64,000 nucleotides of DNA. Source: JAKFWI01 sp031399165 (lineage in GTDB: Bacteria > Pseudomonadota > Alphaproteobacteria > Caulobacterales > Aquidulcibacteraceae). How positions within the stretch are numbered: the stretch's first letter is position 1; each line of letters begins with the position of its first letter. The notes below the pieces were generated by a model. The model was not told where the DNA came from. It did not search any database and saw only the letters and a list, made by a program, of their open reading frames with translations. The translations under genes were made by a program, and so were the position numbers. This document shows positions 25,386-33,038 of the stretch, piece by piece. The DNA is taken from contig JANNOO010000036.1 of the NCBI GenBank assembly GCA_031399165.1, positions 15,834-79,833 of the forward strand, given 5' to 3'.

Positions 25386-26444
25386 TCAGCGGCCAGCGCC
25401 CTGAACCAGCCCCAGCCGCGCAGCGCCGTGCCCTTGCGCCCGCAGCGGACCCCACCACCATTCGTTGGCGAGGAACCAGTCGACCGTGGCGGCGAGACCG
25501 GATTCGAAATTCAACTGCGCGCGCCAGCCGAGTTCACGCTCCAGCTTGCTCGCGTCAATCGCATAGCGGCGATCGTGTCCGGGACGGTCGGCGACAAACT
25601 CGATAAGGCCGCGGCGCGGTTCGCTGGCCGGCGTTCGCGCGTCAAGCAAATCGCAGATTGATTGAACGACATGAAGGTTGGCCCGCTCATTGCGCCCGCC
25701 GACATTATAGGTTTCGCCAACGCGCCCCTTTTCCACCATCAGGGCCAGCGCACGGACATGATCTTCGACATAGAGCCAATCCCGCACCTGCCCGCCATCG
25801 CCATAGACCGGCAGCCGCTTGCCATCGAGTGCATTGAGGATAACCAGCGGGATCAGTTTTTCAGGCAGATGATAAGGGCCGTAATTGTTCGAGCAGTTGG
25901 AGATGAGAACAGGCAGGCCATAGGTGTGTCCCCACGCCTGCACGAGGTGGTCGGACGAAGCCTTGCTGGCCGAATACGGCGAGCGCGGATCGTAGGGCGT
26001 GTCTTCCCGGAACGCGCCTTCGGGGCCCAGTGAGCCGAACACCTCGTCGGTCGACACATGCAGAAAGCGAAAGCCATCGCGCCGCGCGCCGCTCAGCTTC
26101 TCCCAATACTCGCGCGCAGCGTCCAGCAGCGTGTACGTGCCAACGATATTGGTTTGAACAAACGCACCGGCGCCGGTAATCGAACGATCAACATGGCTCT
26201 CGGCGGCCAAATGCATAACCGCTTCGGGCTGATATTCGGCGAACACCCGGCGCATTGCCTCGCCATCGCAAATATCGGCGCGCACAAAACTGAAGCAGGG
26301 ATTATCCGCCACTTCGCGCAGCGAGCTCATATTGCCGGCATAGGTCAGCTTATCAACGACGGCGACGCGCCGGCCCTCGCCGATCAACAGCCGCGCGAGT
26401 GCCGAGCCGATGAACCCCGCGCCGCCCGTTACAAGAACCGTCAT
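25386..26444 (-). CDS. rfbB: dTDP-glucose 4,6-dehydratase
   Basis: A 352-aa extended SDR. TGGAGFIG is near the N-terminus, AAESHVDRS is the typical RmlB loop, HVSTDEVFG carries the catalytic Thr-Asp-Glu, and SPYSASK carries the Tyr/Lys pair. It makes dTDP-4-keto-6-deoxyglucose, the shared precursor of rhamnose and many deoxysugars, and could also serve the branched-sugar cassette at 10-14 kb. Its ATG shares a base with the end of rfbA. Confidence 0.96.
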   Translation of the reverse strand: MTVLVTGGAGFIGSALARLLIGEGRRVAVVDKLTYAGNMSSLREVADNPCFSFVRADICDGEAMRRVFAEYQPEAVMHLAAESHVDRSITGAGAFVQTNIVGTYTLLDAAREYWEKLSGARRDGFRFLHVSTDEVFGSLGPEGAFREDTPYDPRSPYSASKASSDHLVQAWGHTYGLPVLISNCSNNYGPYHLPEKLIPLVILNALDGKRLPVYGDGGQVRDWLYVEDHVRALALMVEKGRVGETYNVGGRNERANLHVVQSICDLLDARTPASEPRRGLIEFVADRPGHDRRYAIDASKLERELGWRAQLNFESGLAATVDWFLANEWWWGPLRAQGHGAARLGLVQGAGR

Positions 26445-27337
26445 CAGGCTTCCGCTTTCAGTTCGCGCACCACGCCCATCATGTAAGCCCCATAATCGCT
26501 TTTGGCGATGGGCGCAGCAATCGCTTCTAGCTGCTTTACCGAGATGTAGCCGCGACGCGTGGCGATTTCTTCCAGGCAGGCGATCCGCAAGCCCTGACGG
26601 CGTTCCATTGTCTGCACGAAATGAGCTGCTTCCAGAAGGCTGTCGGGGGTGCCGGCGTCCAGCCAGGCATAGCCGCGGCCAAGCGTCTGCGAGAACAGTT
26701 TACCCTGCTCCATATAGATGCGGTTAAGGTCGGTAATCTCGAGTTCGCCGCGCTTGGACGGCTTTAGCTTGGCGGCGATGTCCGTGACTTGCGCATCGTA
26801 GAAATAAAGTCCCGTAACCGCGAGATTGGATTTTGGCGTCACCGGCTTTTCTTCGATCGATATCGCCTTGCCATCCTTGCCCAACTCGATCACGCCGTAA
26901 CGTTGCGGGTCTGTGACCCGATAGGCGAACACGCTGGCGCCGTCCTCCACCGCCGATGCGTCCGCGAGCTTTTGCTCAAGGCCCGAACCAAAGAAAATGT
27001 TGTCGCCAAGCACAAGGCTGGCCAGATCATCGCCGATAAAATCGCGGCCGATGATGAACGCCTGCGCTAGTCCCTCTGGGTTGGGCTGGATCGCATAAGT
27101 AAAAGACAGGCCGATGCGAGCGCCATCGCCAAGCAGCGCCCTCACCGCCTCTATGTCCCGCGGCGTAGTGATGATCAGAATTTCGCGCACGCCCGCGAGC
27201 ATAAGCGTCGAGATCGGATAATAGATAAGTGGCTTGTCGTAGACCGGCAGCAATTGCTTCACGACGGCTTGGGTAACGGGATAAAGGCGCGTGCCCGATC
27301 CGCCCGCCAGGACAATTCCCTTGCGCTTCTTAGCCAC
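26444..27337 (-). CDS. rfbA: Glucose-1-phosphate thymidylyltransferase
   Basis: A 297-aa nucleotidyltransferase that activates glucose-1-phosphate with dTTP. GIVLAGGSGTRLYPVT with KQLLPVYDKP a little further on is the RmlA signature, and LGDNIFFG and EEKPVTPKSN are also family segments. It is the first gene of a leftward rfbA-rfbB-rfbC unit. The usual fourth gene, rfbD, is not in this window. Confidence 0.96.
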   Translation of the reverse strand: MAKKRKGIVLAGGSGTRLYPVTQAVVKQLLPVYDKPLIYYPISTLMLAGVREILIITTPRDIEAVRALLGDGARIGLSFTYAIQPNPEGLAQAFIIGRDFIGDDLASLVLGDNIFFGSGLEQKLADASAVEDGASVFAYRVTDPQRYGVIELGKDGKAISIEEKPVTPKSNLAVTGLYFYDAQVTDIAAKLKPSKRGELEITDLNRIYMEQGKLFSQTLGRGYAWLDAGTPDSLLEAAHFVQTMERRQGLRIACLEEIATRRGYISVKQLEAIAAPIAKSDYGAYMMGVVRELKAEA

Positions 27338-27399
27338 CTAGTCCCCGCCCCCAAAAATTCGCCTCTGGGTTTAAATGCTCGGTCCGCGGCTTACAAGGA

Positions 27400-27993
27400 T
27401 CATGGCAAGGGCCAGCCGAGCTGGCCGGACATTTTAGCGCGAAACAAGATTCCCAGATGGCTCAACTGGCCGAACGAGCCATCATCGATATAGGCGCTAA
27501 GCGCGGCCCAATCGACGAAGTAGGCGCGCAATTCTTCCGTAGCGTCCGGCGTGGCGCGCGCGGCGCGCAGATCGGTTTTCGTAACGCAGGCGTAGATGTG
27601 AATGTTGTTTGAATGCGTTGCAGGGTTAGGGCTGTAGGCGCCGAGAAATGCCCAGTCTTCGCCCACAAGACCCGTCTCTTCCAGCAATTCGCGCTGCGCG
27701 CCCTGAAGCACATCCTCCCCCGGCTCAAGCATGCCGCCCGGAAGCTCGCGCACGACTTTGCGTGCGCCATGACGATACTGATCGACCAAGCAGACCCGCC
27801 CCGCTTTGTCGATGCAAACAATATGAACCCATTCGGGATAATTCAGAACGTAATACGGAGCGATCCGCACGCCATCGGCGCGAACACAATCATCGGCGCG
27901 CAAATTGATCCAGCGATCCTTTATGATTGTGCGGGAGCCCTCGACAACCCATGGCGTAATTTCCGGCTCAAGCGCCGTATCACGGTCAGACAT
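27400..27993 (-). CDS. Nudix hydrolase, ADP-ribose pyrophosphatase-like
   Basis: A 197-aa Nudix protein. The box runs from GGMLEPGE to ELLEETGL with the REUxEE-type core, preceded by VCLVDQYRHGARK as in NudF enzymes, which cleave ADP-ribose and related sugar nucleotides. It lies 62 bp upstream of rfbA in the same direction and 11 bp after the next gene upstream. It is not an obvious duplicate of the Nudix at 14.7 kb, since the sequences differ outside the box. Confidence 0.87.
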   Translation of the reverse strand: MSDRDTALEPEITPWVVEGSRTIIKDRWINLRADDCVRADGVRIAPYYVLNYPEWVHIVCIDKAGRVCLVDQYRHGARKVVRELPGGMLEPGEDVLQGAQRELLEETGLVGEDWAFLGAYSPNPATHSNNIHIYACVTKTDLRAARATPDATEELRAYFVDWAALSAYIDDGSFGQLSHLGILFRAKMSGQLGWPLP

Positions 27994-28004
27994 CGTTGTG
28001 TTCC

Positions 28005-28583
28005 CTAGCCAGCCGTCACAGCAACGCTGGTGATTTCAACGCCAAAATCAGAGCTCCAGTCTTGCGCATCGCTGAACGGCCAGAATCCAATTGCGCGGAT
28101 CGGTTGACCGCTCGCCGGGATGCTGAACACAAGTTTGCCGCTTTCAGTTGTAATTGGCTGACGCACCCACCGCACCGGACCGCCATCCTGAACACTGATC
28201 GCCAATTCCCGCGCGGTCGTACCCCCCTGAAACGGCAGAACGCCAATTGAAATGCGCAGCGGCTTGCCCAGCAGCTTCGCGCTTGTTTCGGGCGTGATCT
28301 CAAGCCGCACGCCCGGTGCGCTGTGCCTGGGCATCCGCCACGTCCTTTTCGTCGCAATCTGCAGGCCGGTCGGCGGGGCGAACCATTCCTGATTTACGTG
28401 GACGTATTGGGCGGCGCTTGGTGCGTAGTGGGACAGCGCCCGGGCGTCGAAGTGCAGCGCCCCGCCCTGGACCGCGCCCGCCTGAGGCGCCGGGAGTGCA
28501 GGCGAGAGCATCTGCCCCAGCGACAATAGGATAAGACCAGCTGCCGTGATCGCGACAGCGATATAGAATAGGATCGCCTTCAT
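28005..28583 (-). CDS. Membrane-anchored protein of unknown function
   Basis: A 192-aa protein. Residues about 5-27 form one hydrophobic helix (anchor or uncleaved signal), and the rest is hydrophilic with alternating strand-like segments and several Trp residues, suggesting a periplasmic beta domain. No motif is recognised. It sits between the Nudix gene (11 bp) and the divergent O-antigen-ligase-like gene, so a role in glycan assembly is a guess from position only. Confidence 0.65.
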   Translation of the reverse strand: MKAILFYIAVAITAAGLILLSLGQMLSPALPAPQAGAVQGGALHFDARALSHYAPSAAQYVHVNQEWFAPPTGLQIATKRTWRMPRHSAPGVRLEITPETSAKLLGKPLRISIGVLPFQGGTTARELAISVQDGGPVRWVRQPITTESGKLVFSIPASGQPIRAIGFWPFSDAQDWSSDFGVEITSVAVTAG

Positions 28584-28692
28584 TTTCCCTCATTACGGCG
28601 GTCGCCTGAGAAAGTTAAGCATCGCAGGCGCCGCGCGCGACAACACGAGCGCTGGCGCGGGCCGGAAGGATGGCGCAAACCGGGCAAGCAGG

Positions 28693-29940
28693 GTGGGATC
28701 GAGCGGCTTGACCAACAACGCAGACCAAAAGGCGCTGACGTGGCGATCGGGCGCAATGGTGTTCGGTTTCCTGCTTTCGGCGCCTGGCGCCATGGGCGGG
28801 GCGCTGCTGCTCGCCCCGTTATGGGCCGTGGTCGGTGTCCTAGCTGCACCGTGGCGGTCTCTGCGATCGATCGCGCGCAATAGCGGCTTGGCGCTGGTCC
28901 TGTTCCTGGCATTCTTCCTGTGGGCCCAGGTCAGCATGCTCTGGGCGCCGCATTACGACCTCACAGTGTCCAGCCACATGGCCGGTGGCGTGCTGACAGG
29001 GCTGCTGCTGTTGGCGGCGTTTATGCATGATCCGGGAGCACGCGACGCTCGCCTTATGCGCACCGCCGCCATCGCCTTCGCCTTCGGCACACTCGCGCTC
29101 GGCTTCATTGAAATTTTCGGCAAGGCGCCGATCGCCCGGCTGGTTCAGCCCGAGATGCGCGTCGATCTGATCATGCGCGGGCCGATGAAAGGCGTCACCG
29201 TGCTCGTGGCGACGCTTTGGGGCGTGGCTGGCATAATGTGGTCGCGCGGGAAAATGGGCCGCTACGCCGCCGGCGCGCTCGCACTCGGCGCCACAATTCT
29301 CGCGTTCAACAGCGATATGGACGCTAATGGCGTAGCGATAATGTTCGGCGCTGCGGGCTTCGCAGCCGGCCTTGTGTTTCAGCACCACGCGTTTCGTGTA
29401 GTTGCGTTCGCGCTGGCGGCTTTTGTGCTGCTGACGCCAGCAATTTTTTCAGCCGTGCTGCCTATCCTGGACCAGTTCGAGATGCGAGCTTCATGGGATA
29501 TGCGCGTTATGATCTGGCGTGAGACGCTGGATCACATCATGCAAAATCCCTTGTTCGGATCGGGTTTTGGCTCCTTCCGCGAGGTAGCGCTTTCGTTTGA
29601 TTTTGAAGGTACGAAAATTACCGCCCAGCACACGCACAATGCGGCGCTACAGATATGGTTTGAGACCGGGCTTGTCGGCGCGGCGCTGGTGTCAGCCGCC
29701 CTGGCCGCGCTTGCATGGACCAGCGCCGACGCGTTGCGTGGTGAAAAAGCGGCATCCGCCGCCGCTGTCGGCACGATCTGCGCACTAACCCCGATCGCCT
29801 TCCTTTCGTGGGCGATCTGGCAGGAATGGTGGGTCGCAACGCTGTTTCTAGCGGGAGGGCTAGCCGGCGCGGTGTATGCCGCTAACGGCCACGAAACCGC
29901 ACCTTCAAGAACAGAATTGTCAGCACCAGTAGCAGATTGA
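28693..29940 (+). CDS. O-antigen ligase/polymerase-like membrane protein (Wzy_C family)
   Basis: A 415-aa inner-membrane protein with about ten hydrophobic helices. The large periplasmic loop contains NPLFGSGFGSF and then HTHNAALQIWFETG, the Wzy_C signature with the His residues needed by WaaL-type ligases. It would join or polymerise lipid-linked glycan on the periplasmic face. The start is GTG 28693; ATG 28756, just before the first helix, is an alternative. Its last 59 bases overlap the convergent SemiSWEET gene. Confidence 0.83.
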   Translation: MGSSGLTNNADQKALTWRSGAMVFGFLLSAPGAMGGALLLAPLWAVVGVLAAPWRSLRSIARNSGLALVLFLAFFLWAQVSMLWAPHYDLTVSSHMAGGVLTGLLLLAAFMHDPGARDARLMRTAAIAFAFGTLALGFIEIFGKAPIARLVQPEMRVDLIMRGPMKGVTVLVATLWGVAGIMWSRGKMGRYAAGALALGATILAFNSDMDANGVAIMFGAAGFAAGLVFQHHAFRVVAFALAAFVLLTPAIFSAVLPILDQFEMRASWDMRVMIWRETLDHIMQNPLFGSGFGSFREVALSFDFEGTKITAQHTHNAALQIWFETGLVGAALVSAALAALAWTSADALRGEKAASAAAVGTICALTPIAFLSWAIWQEWWVATLFLAGGLAGAVYAANGHETAPSRTELSAPVAD

Positions 29941-30157
29941 CCGCGTTCGATAGCGTTAACGGCCAAGCGCCGGTCAGCGCCCCATACGCGCACCACAATA
30001 CAAAACCTACGGCAGCCACGACATACATCCGCACGGAAATGCCCGATGCGTCGCGCTCGCGGAGCAACTTCATGACCTGCGGCACGAAACTCGCCATCGA
30101 GCACAGCGCCGCGCCCACACCAATCGCATTGATCAAGACTGTAGGGCTCTCGGCCAT
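29882..30157 (-). CDS. SemiSWEET family small sugar transporter
   Basis: A 91-aa protein with three hydrophobic helices, the size of a SemiSWEET subunit, which works as a dimer to let sugars diffuse across the inner membrane. The PQ motif appears as SFVPQVMKL near residue 24, and the second and third helices hold the VLWCAYG and LSNAVNLLL segments typical of the family (conserved Trp and Asn). It starts at ATG 30157, 28 bp after the transketolase stop, and its 3' end overlaps the ligase gene by 59 bp. Substrates in this family are mono- or disaccharides. Confidence 0.87.
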   Translation of the reverse strand: MAESPTVLINAIGVGAALCSMASFVPQVMKLLRERDASGISVRMYVVAAVGFVLWCAYGALTGAWPLTLSNAVNLLLVLTILFLKVRFRGR

Positions 30158-30185
30158 GGGCGCCTCCCCGGCGGGAGGCCCGCCG

Positions 30186-32183
30186 CTACTTCTTTCCGAG
30201 CTTCGCTAGTGCAGCCTCGGCGACTGCTTCAGCAGTAATGCCGAAGCACCCGTAAAGGTCCTTGGCCGGGGCTGAAGCGCCAAACCCTGTCATGCCGACA
30301 AACGGATCGTCATGGCGCAGGAACGCGTCCCAGCCCTGGCGGATCGCCGCTTCCACGCCGACACGCACCTTGGCGCGCCCGATCGTCTTGGCGCGGTAAA
30401 GTTCGTCCTGTGCGGCAAACAATTCGAAGCATGGGCAAGACACAACCCGTGTCGGCACGCCCTTGGCCTGTAACAGCGCCCGCGCCGCGACGGCAATCGC
30501 GACCTCCGTGCCGGTGGCGAATATCGAAACTTTAGGGCCGCCGCCCTCGGCCTTCACAAGCTCGTAGGCGCCAAGTGAAACCTTGTTCTTCGCGGCGCTC
30601 TCGCGCAGTCCGGGCGTCGCTTGGCGGGAAAGCGCAAGCAGGCTGGGCGCTTGCGTGAGCGCTAGTGCAGCGTCCCACGCCTCGGCGGTTTCCACGGCGT
30701 CGGCGGGACGGAAAACGTAGAGATTGGGAATCGCGCGCAGCGCCGCCAGATGCTCCACCGGCTGGTGCGTCGGCCCATCTTCCCCGAGGCCAATGGAATC
30801 GTGCGTCATCACATGCACGACGCGGATGCCCATCAGCGCCGCCAGGCGGATCGAAGGGCGTGAATAATCGGCGAACGTCAGGAACGTACCGGCATAGGGA
30901 ACCACGCCGCCATGCAGCGCCATGCCGTTCATCGCCGCGGCCATACCGTGTTCGCGGATGCCGTAATTGATGTAGCGGCCGGCGTAATTCTGCGCCGAGA
31001 AAATCGGCGTGTCCTTGACGTAAGTATTGTTCGAGCCGGTGAGATCGGCTGAGCCACCGATCAAGCCCGGCGCCGCGGCGAAGATCGCATTCAGCGCCGC
31101 GCCGGAGGATGCGCGCGTGGCCAGCGCGGGCTTTTCCTTGGCGACCTTGCGCGCATGCGCCGCCAGCAGCTTGCGGGCTTTTTCCGGAATGGCGCCGGAG
31201 AGCGCCTCTTCAAAAGCGCCCTTCTGCTTGGCCTTTGCCAAACGCTGCTCCCAGGCCACACGCGCCTTTCCGCCGCGCGCGCCGATCGCGCGCCAGCTGA
31301 CGCGGATGGATTCTGGAATTTCAAACGGCGCATGCGGCCAGCCGAGCGCTTTTCGCGTGGCGGCGATTTCCTCGGCGCCGAGGGCCTCGCCGTGCGCTTT
31401 GTTAGTGCCGGCCTTTTTCGGCGCGCCGTAGCCGATCGTTGTTTTGCATGCGATCAGAACTGGCTTGTCGCTGGTTTGTGCGTCACTCAGCGCGCGCTCA
31501 ACATCTGCCGCATCGTGACCGTTGCAGGCCAGCGTTTTCCAGCCAGAGGCCTCGAAGCGCGCGCGTTGGTCTGTGTTGTCAGACAGGCTTACCGCGCCGT
31601 CTATCGAAATGCCGTTATCGTCCCACAGCACGATCAACTTGTTCAGCGCGAGCGTACCGGCGAGTGAAAGACTCTCCTGCGAAATACCCTCCATCAGGCA
31701 GCCATCGCCGGCGATCACATACGTGCGGTGATCAACCAGATCGGCGCCGAAGCGCGCGCGCAGATGCGCCTCCGCGATCGCCATGCCCACGGCGTTGCCG
31801 AGGCCTTGGCCAAGCGGGCCGGTTGTCGTTTCGATGCCTGACGCGTGCCCATATTCTGGATGCCCTGCGGTCTTTGAGCCGAGCTTGCGGAAGTTCCTCA
31901 GCTCATCGAGCGTCATGTCCTGATAGCCGGTCAGATGCAGCAGCGCGTAAAGCAGCATGCTGCCGTGGCCCGCAGAGAGCACGAAGCGATCGCGGTCGGC
32001 CCAGTGCGGCGCGGACGCGTCGAACTTCAGGAACTTGGAAAACAAGACGGTTGCGGTGTCGGCCATGCCCATTGGCATGCCGGGGTGGCCGCTCTTGGCG
32101 GCTTCAACCGCGTCCATTGAGAGCGCACGAATGGCGTTGGCTAATTGGCGTGTGCCGATCATGGCTGAGGCGTCGTCGGCCAT
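30186..32183 (-). CDS. tkt: Transketolase
   Basis: A 665-aa thiamine-diphosphate enzyme of the pentose phosphate pathway, full length. The first ThDP site is seen as AGHGSMLLYALLH and GPLGQGLGNAVG, the cofactor-binding segment as GDGCLMEGIS, and the pyrimidine domain has DSIGLGEDGPTHQPVEHLA. The ATG follows AGGAG. It is divergent from the transaldolase gene, so both non-oxidative pentose phosphate genes share a 155-bp promoter region. They would supply pentose and hexose phosphates for the sugar nucleotides made upstream. Confidence 0.97.
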   Translation of the reverse strand: MADDASAMIGTRQLANAIRALSMDAVEAAKSGHPGMPMGMADTATVLFSKFLKFDASAPHWADRDRFVLSAGHGSMLLYALLHLTGYQDMTLDELRNFRKLGSKTAGHPEYGHASGIETTTGPLGQGLGNAVGMAIAEAHLRARFGADLVDHRTYVIAGDGCLMEGISQESLSLAGTLALNKLIVLWDDNGISIDGAVSLSDNTDQRARFEASGWKTLACNGHDAADVERALSDAQTSDKPVLIACKTTIGYGAPKKAGTNKAHGEALGAEEIAATRKALGWPHAPFEIPESIRVSWRAIGARGGKARVAWEQRLAKAKQKGAFEEALSGAIPEKARKLLAAHARKVAKEKPALATRASSGAALNAIFAAAPGLIGGSADLTGSNNTYVKDTPIFSAQNYAGRYINYGIREHGMAAAMNGMALHGGVVPYAGTFLTFADYSRPSIRLAALMGIRVVHVMTHDSIGLGEDGPTHQPVEHLAALRAIPNLYVFRPADAVETAEAWDAALALTQAPSLLALSRQATPGLRESAAKNKVSLGAYELVKAEGGGPKVSIFATGTEVAIAVAARALLQAKGVPTRVVSCPCFELFAAQDELYRAKTIGRAKVRVGVEAAIRQGWDAFLRHDDPFVGMTGFGASAPAKDLYGCFGITAEAVAEAALAKLGKK

Positions 32184-32338
32184 CAGGATTCTCCTGGCTC
32201 GGAAATTTTGCTTGCTCTTAACCGGATTCCGGCTCGCGTCACCCCGCCAGAGCGCCCTGGACCGCTTGAATCGCGCTTAGTTGTGACCGAATCGCCCTGG
32301 TATGGCCGCCGCGCGCTGAATCCCGCTAAGAGGACGCC

Positions 32339-32992
32339 ATGCAGATATTCCTCGATACCGCCGATCCCAAAGAACTCGCCGAACTCGCCGCCACAGGCCT
32401 GATCGACGGCGTGACCACCAATCCGTCCCTGATCGCCAAGGCCGGCCAGCCGATCCTGGAGACGATCAAGAAAATCTGCGCCATCGTGCCGGGGCCCATC
32501 TCAGCGGAGGCTGTCGCGGAGGACGCCGAGGGCATCCTCGCTGAAGCAGCAGAGCTGCGCGCGCTCGCCCCGAACGTCGTGATCAAGGTGCCGCTCACGA
32601 TGGAGGGTCTAAAAGCCTGCAAAGCCCTCACGGAAGACGGCGCGAAAGTGAACGTAACGCTTTGTTTTTCGGCCCCTCAGGCGCTGCTGGCGGCAAAGGC
32701 CGGCGCCACGTTCATCTCCCCCTTCGTCGGCCGGCTGGATGATGGCGGGCAGGATGGCATGGAGCTGATTCGCGAGATCCGGCAGATCTACGACAATTAC
32801 GGCTTCAGCACCCAGATCCTGGCCGCCTCGATCCGGACGGTAGGCCATGTCCGCGACGCCGCCCTGGCCGGCGCGGATTGCTGCACGATCCCGCCCGCCG
32901 TGTTCCGCTCCCTCTACAAGCACGCGCTGACGGATTCAGGCCTCGCCGCCTTCATGAAGGATTGGAACGCTTCAGGGCAGAAGATCGTCTGA
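32339..32992 (+). CDS. tal: Transaldolase (small, FSA/MipB-like subfamily)
   Basis: A 217-aa TIM-barrel aldolase. MQIFLDTAD at the start, TTNPSLI, and VIKVPLT with the Schiff-base lysine identify the short transaldolase/fructose-6-phosphate aldolase family; alphaproteobacterial members of this length are annotated as transaldolase. The ATG is preceded by AAGAGGA. Its partner is the divergent transketolase. Whether it has true transaldolase or aldolase activity is not decided by sequence. Confidence 0.94.
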   Translation: MQIFLDTADPKELAELAATGLIDGVTTNPSLIAKAGQPILETIKKICAIVPGPISAEAVAEDAEGILAEAAELRALAPNVVIKVPLTMEGLKACKALTEDGAKVNVTLCFSAPQALLAAKAGATFISPFVGRLDDGGQDGMELIREIRQIYDNYGFSTQILAASIRTVGHVRDAALAGADCCTIPPAVFRSLYKHALTDSGLAAFMKDWNASGQKIV

Positions 32993-33013
32993 CCTTGACC
33001 CGAGCCCCCTTTA

Positions 33014-33030
33014 ATGCTCAAACTGAGCAT
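33014..33030. promoter_or_regulatory. Palindrome just upstream of nadE, candidate operator
   Basis: A perfect inverted repeat, ATGCTCA-AAC-TGAGCAT, 8 bp before the nadE start codon and 21 bp after the tal stop. It overlaps the approach to the AAGG ribosome site. No T-run follows, so it is not an intrinsic terminator. The symmetry and half-site length suit a dimeric repressor, for example an NadQ/NrtR-type regulator of NAD synthesis (inference). Confidence 0.5.
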
Positions 33031-33038
33031 AAGGTCAA

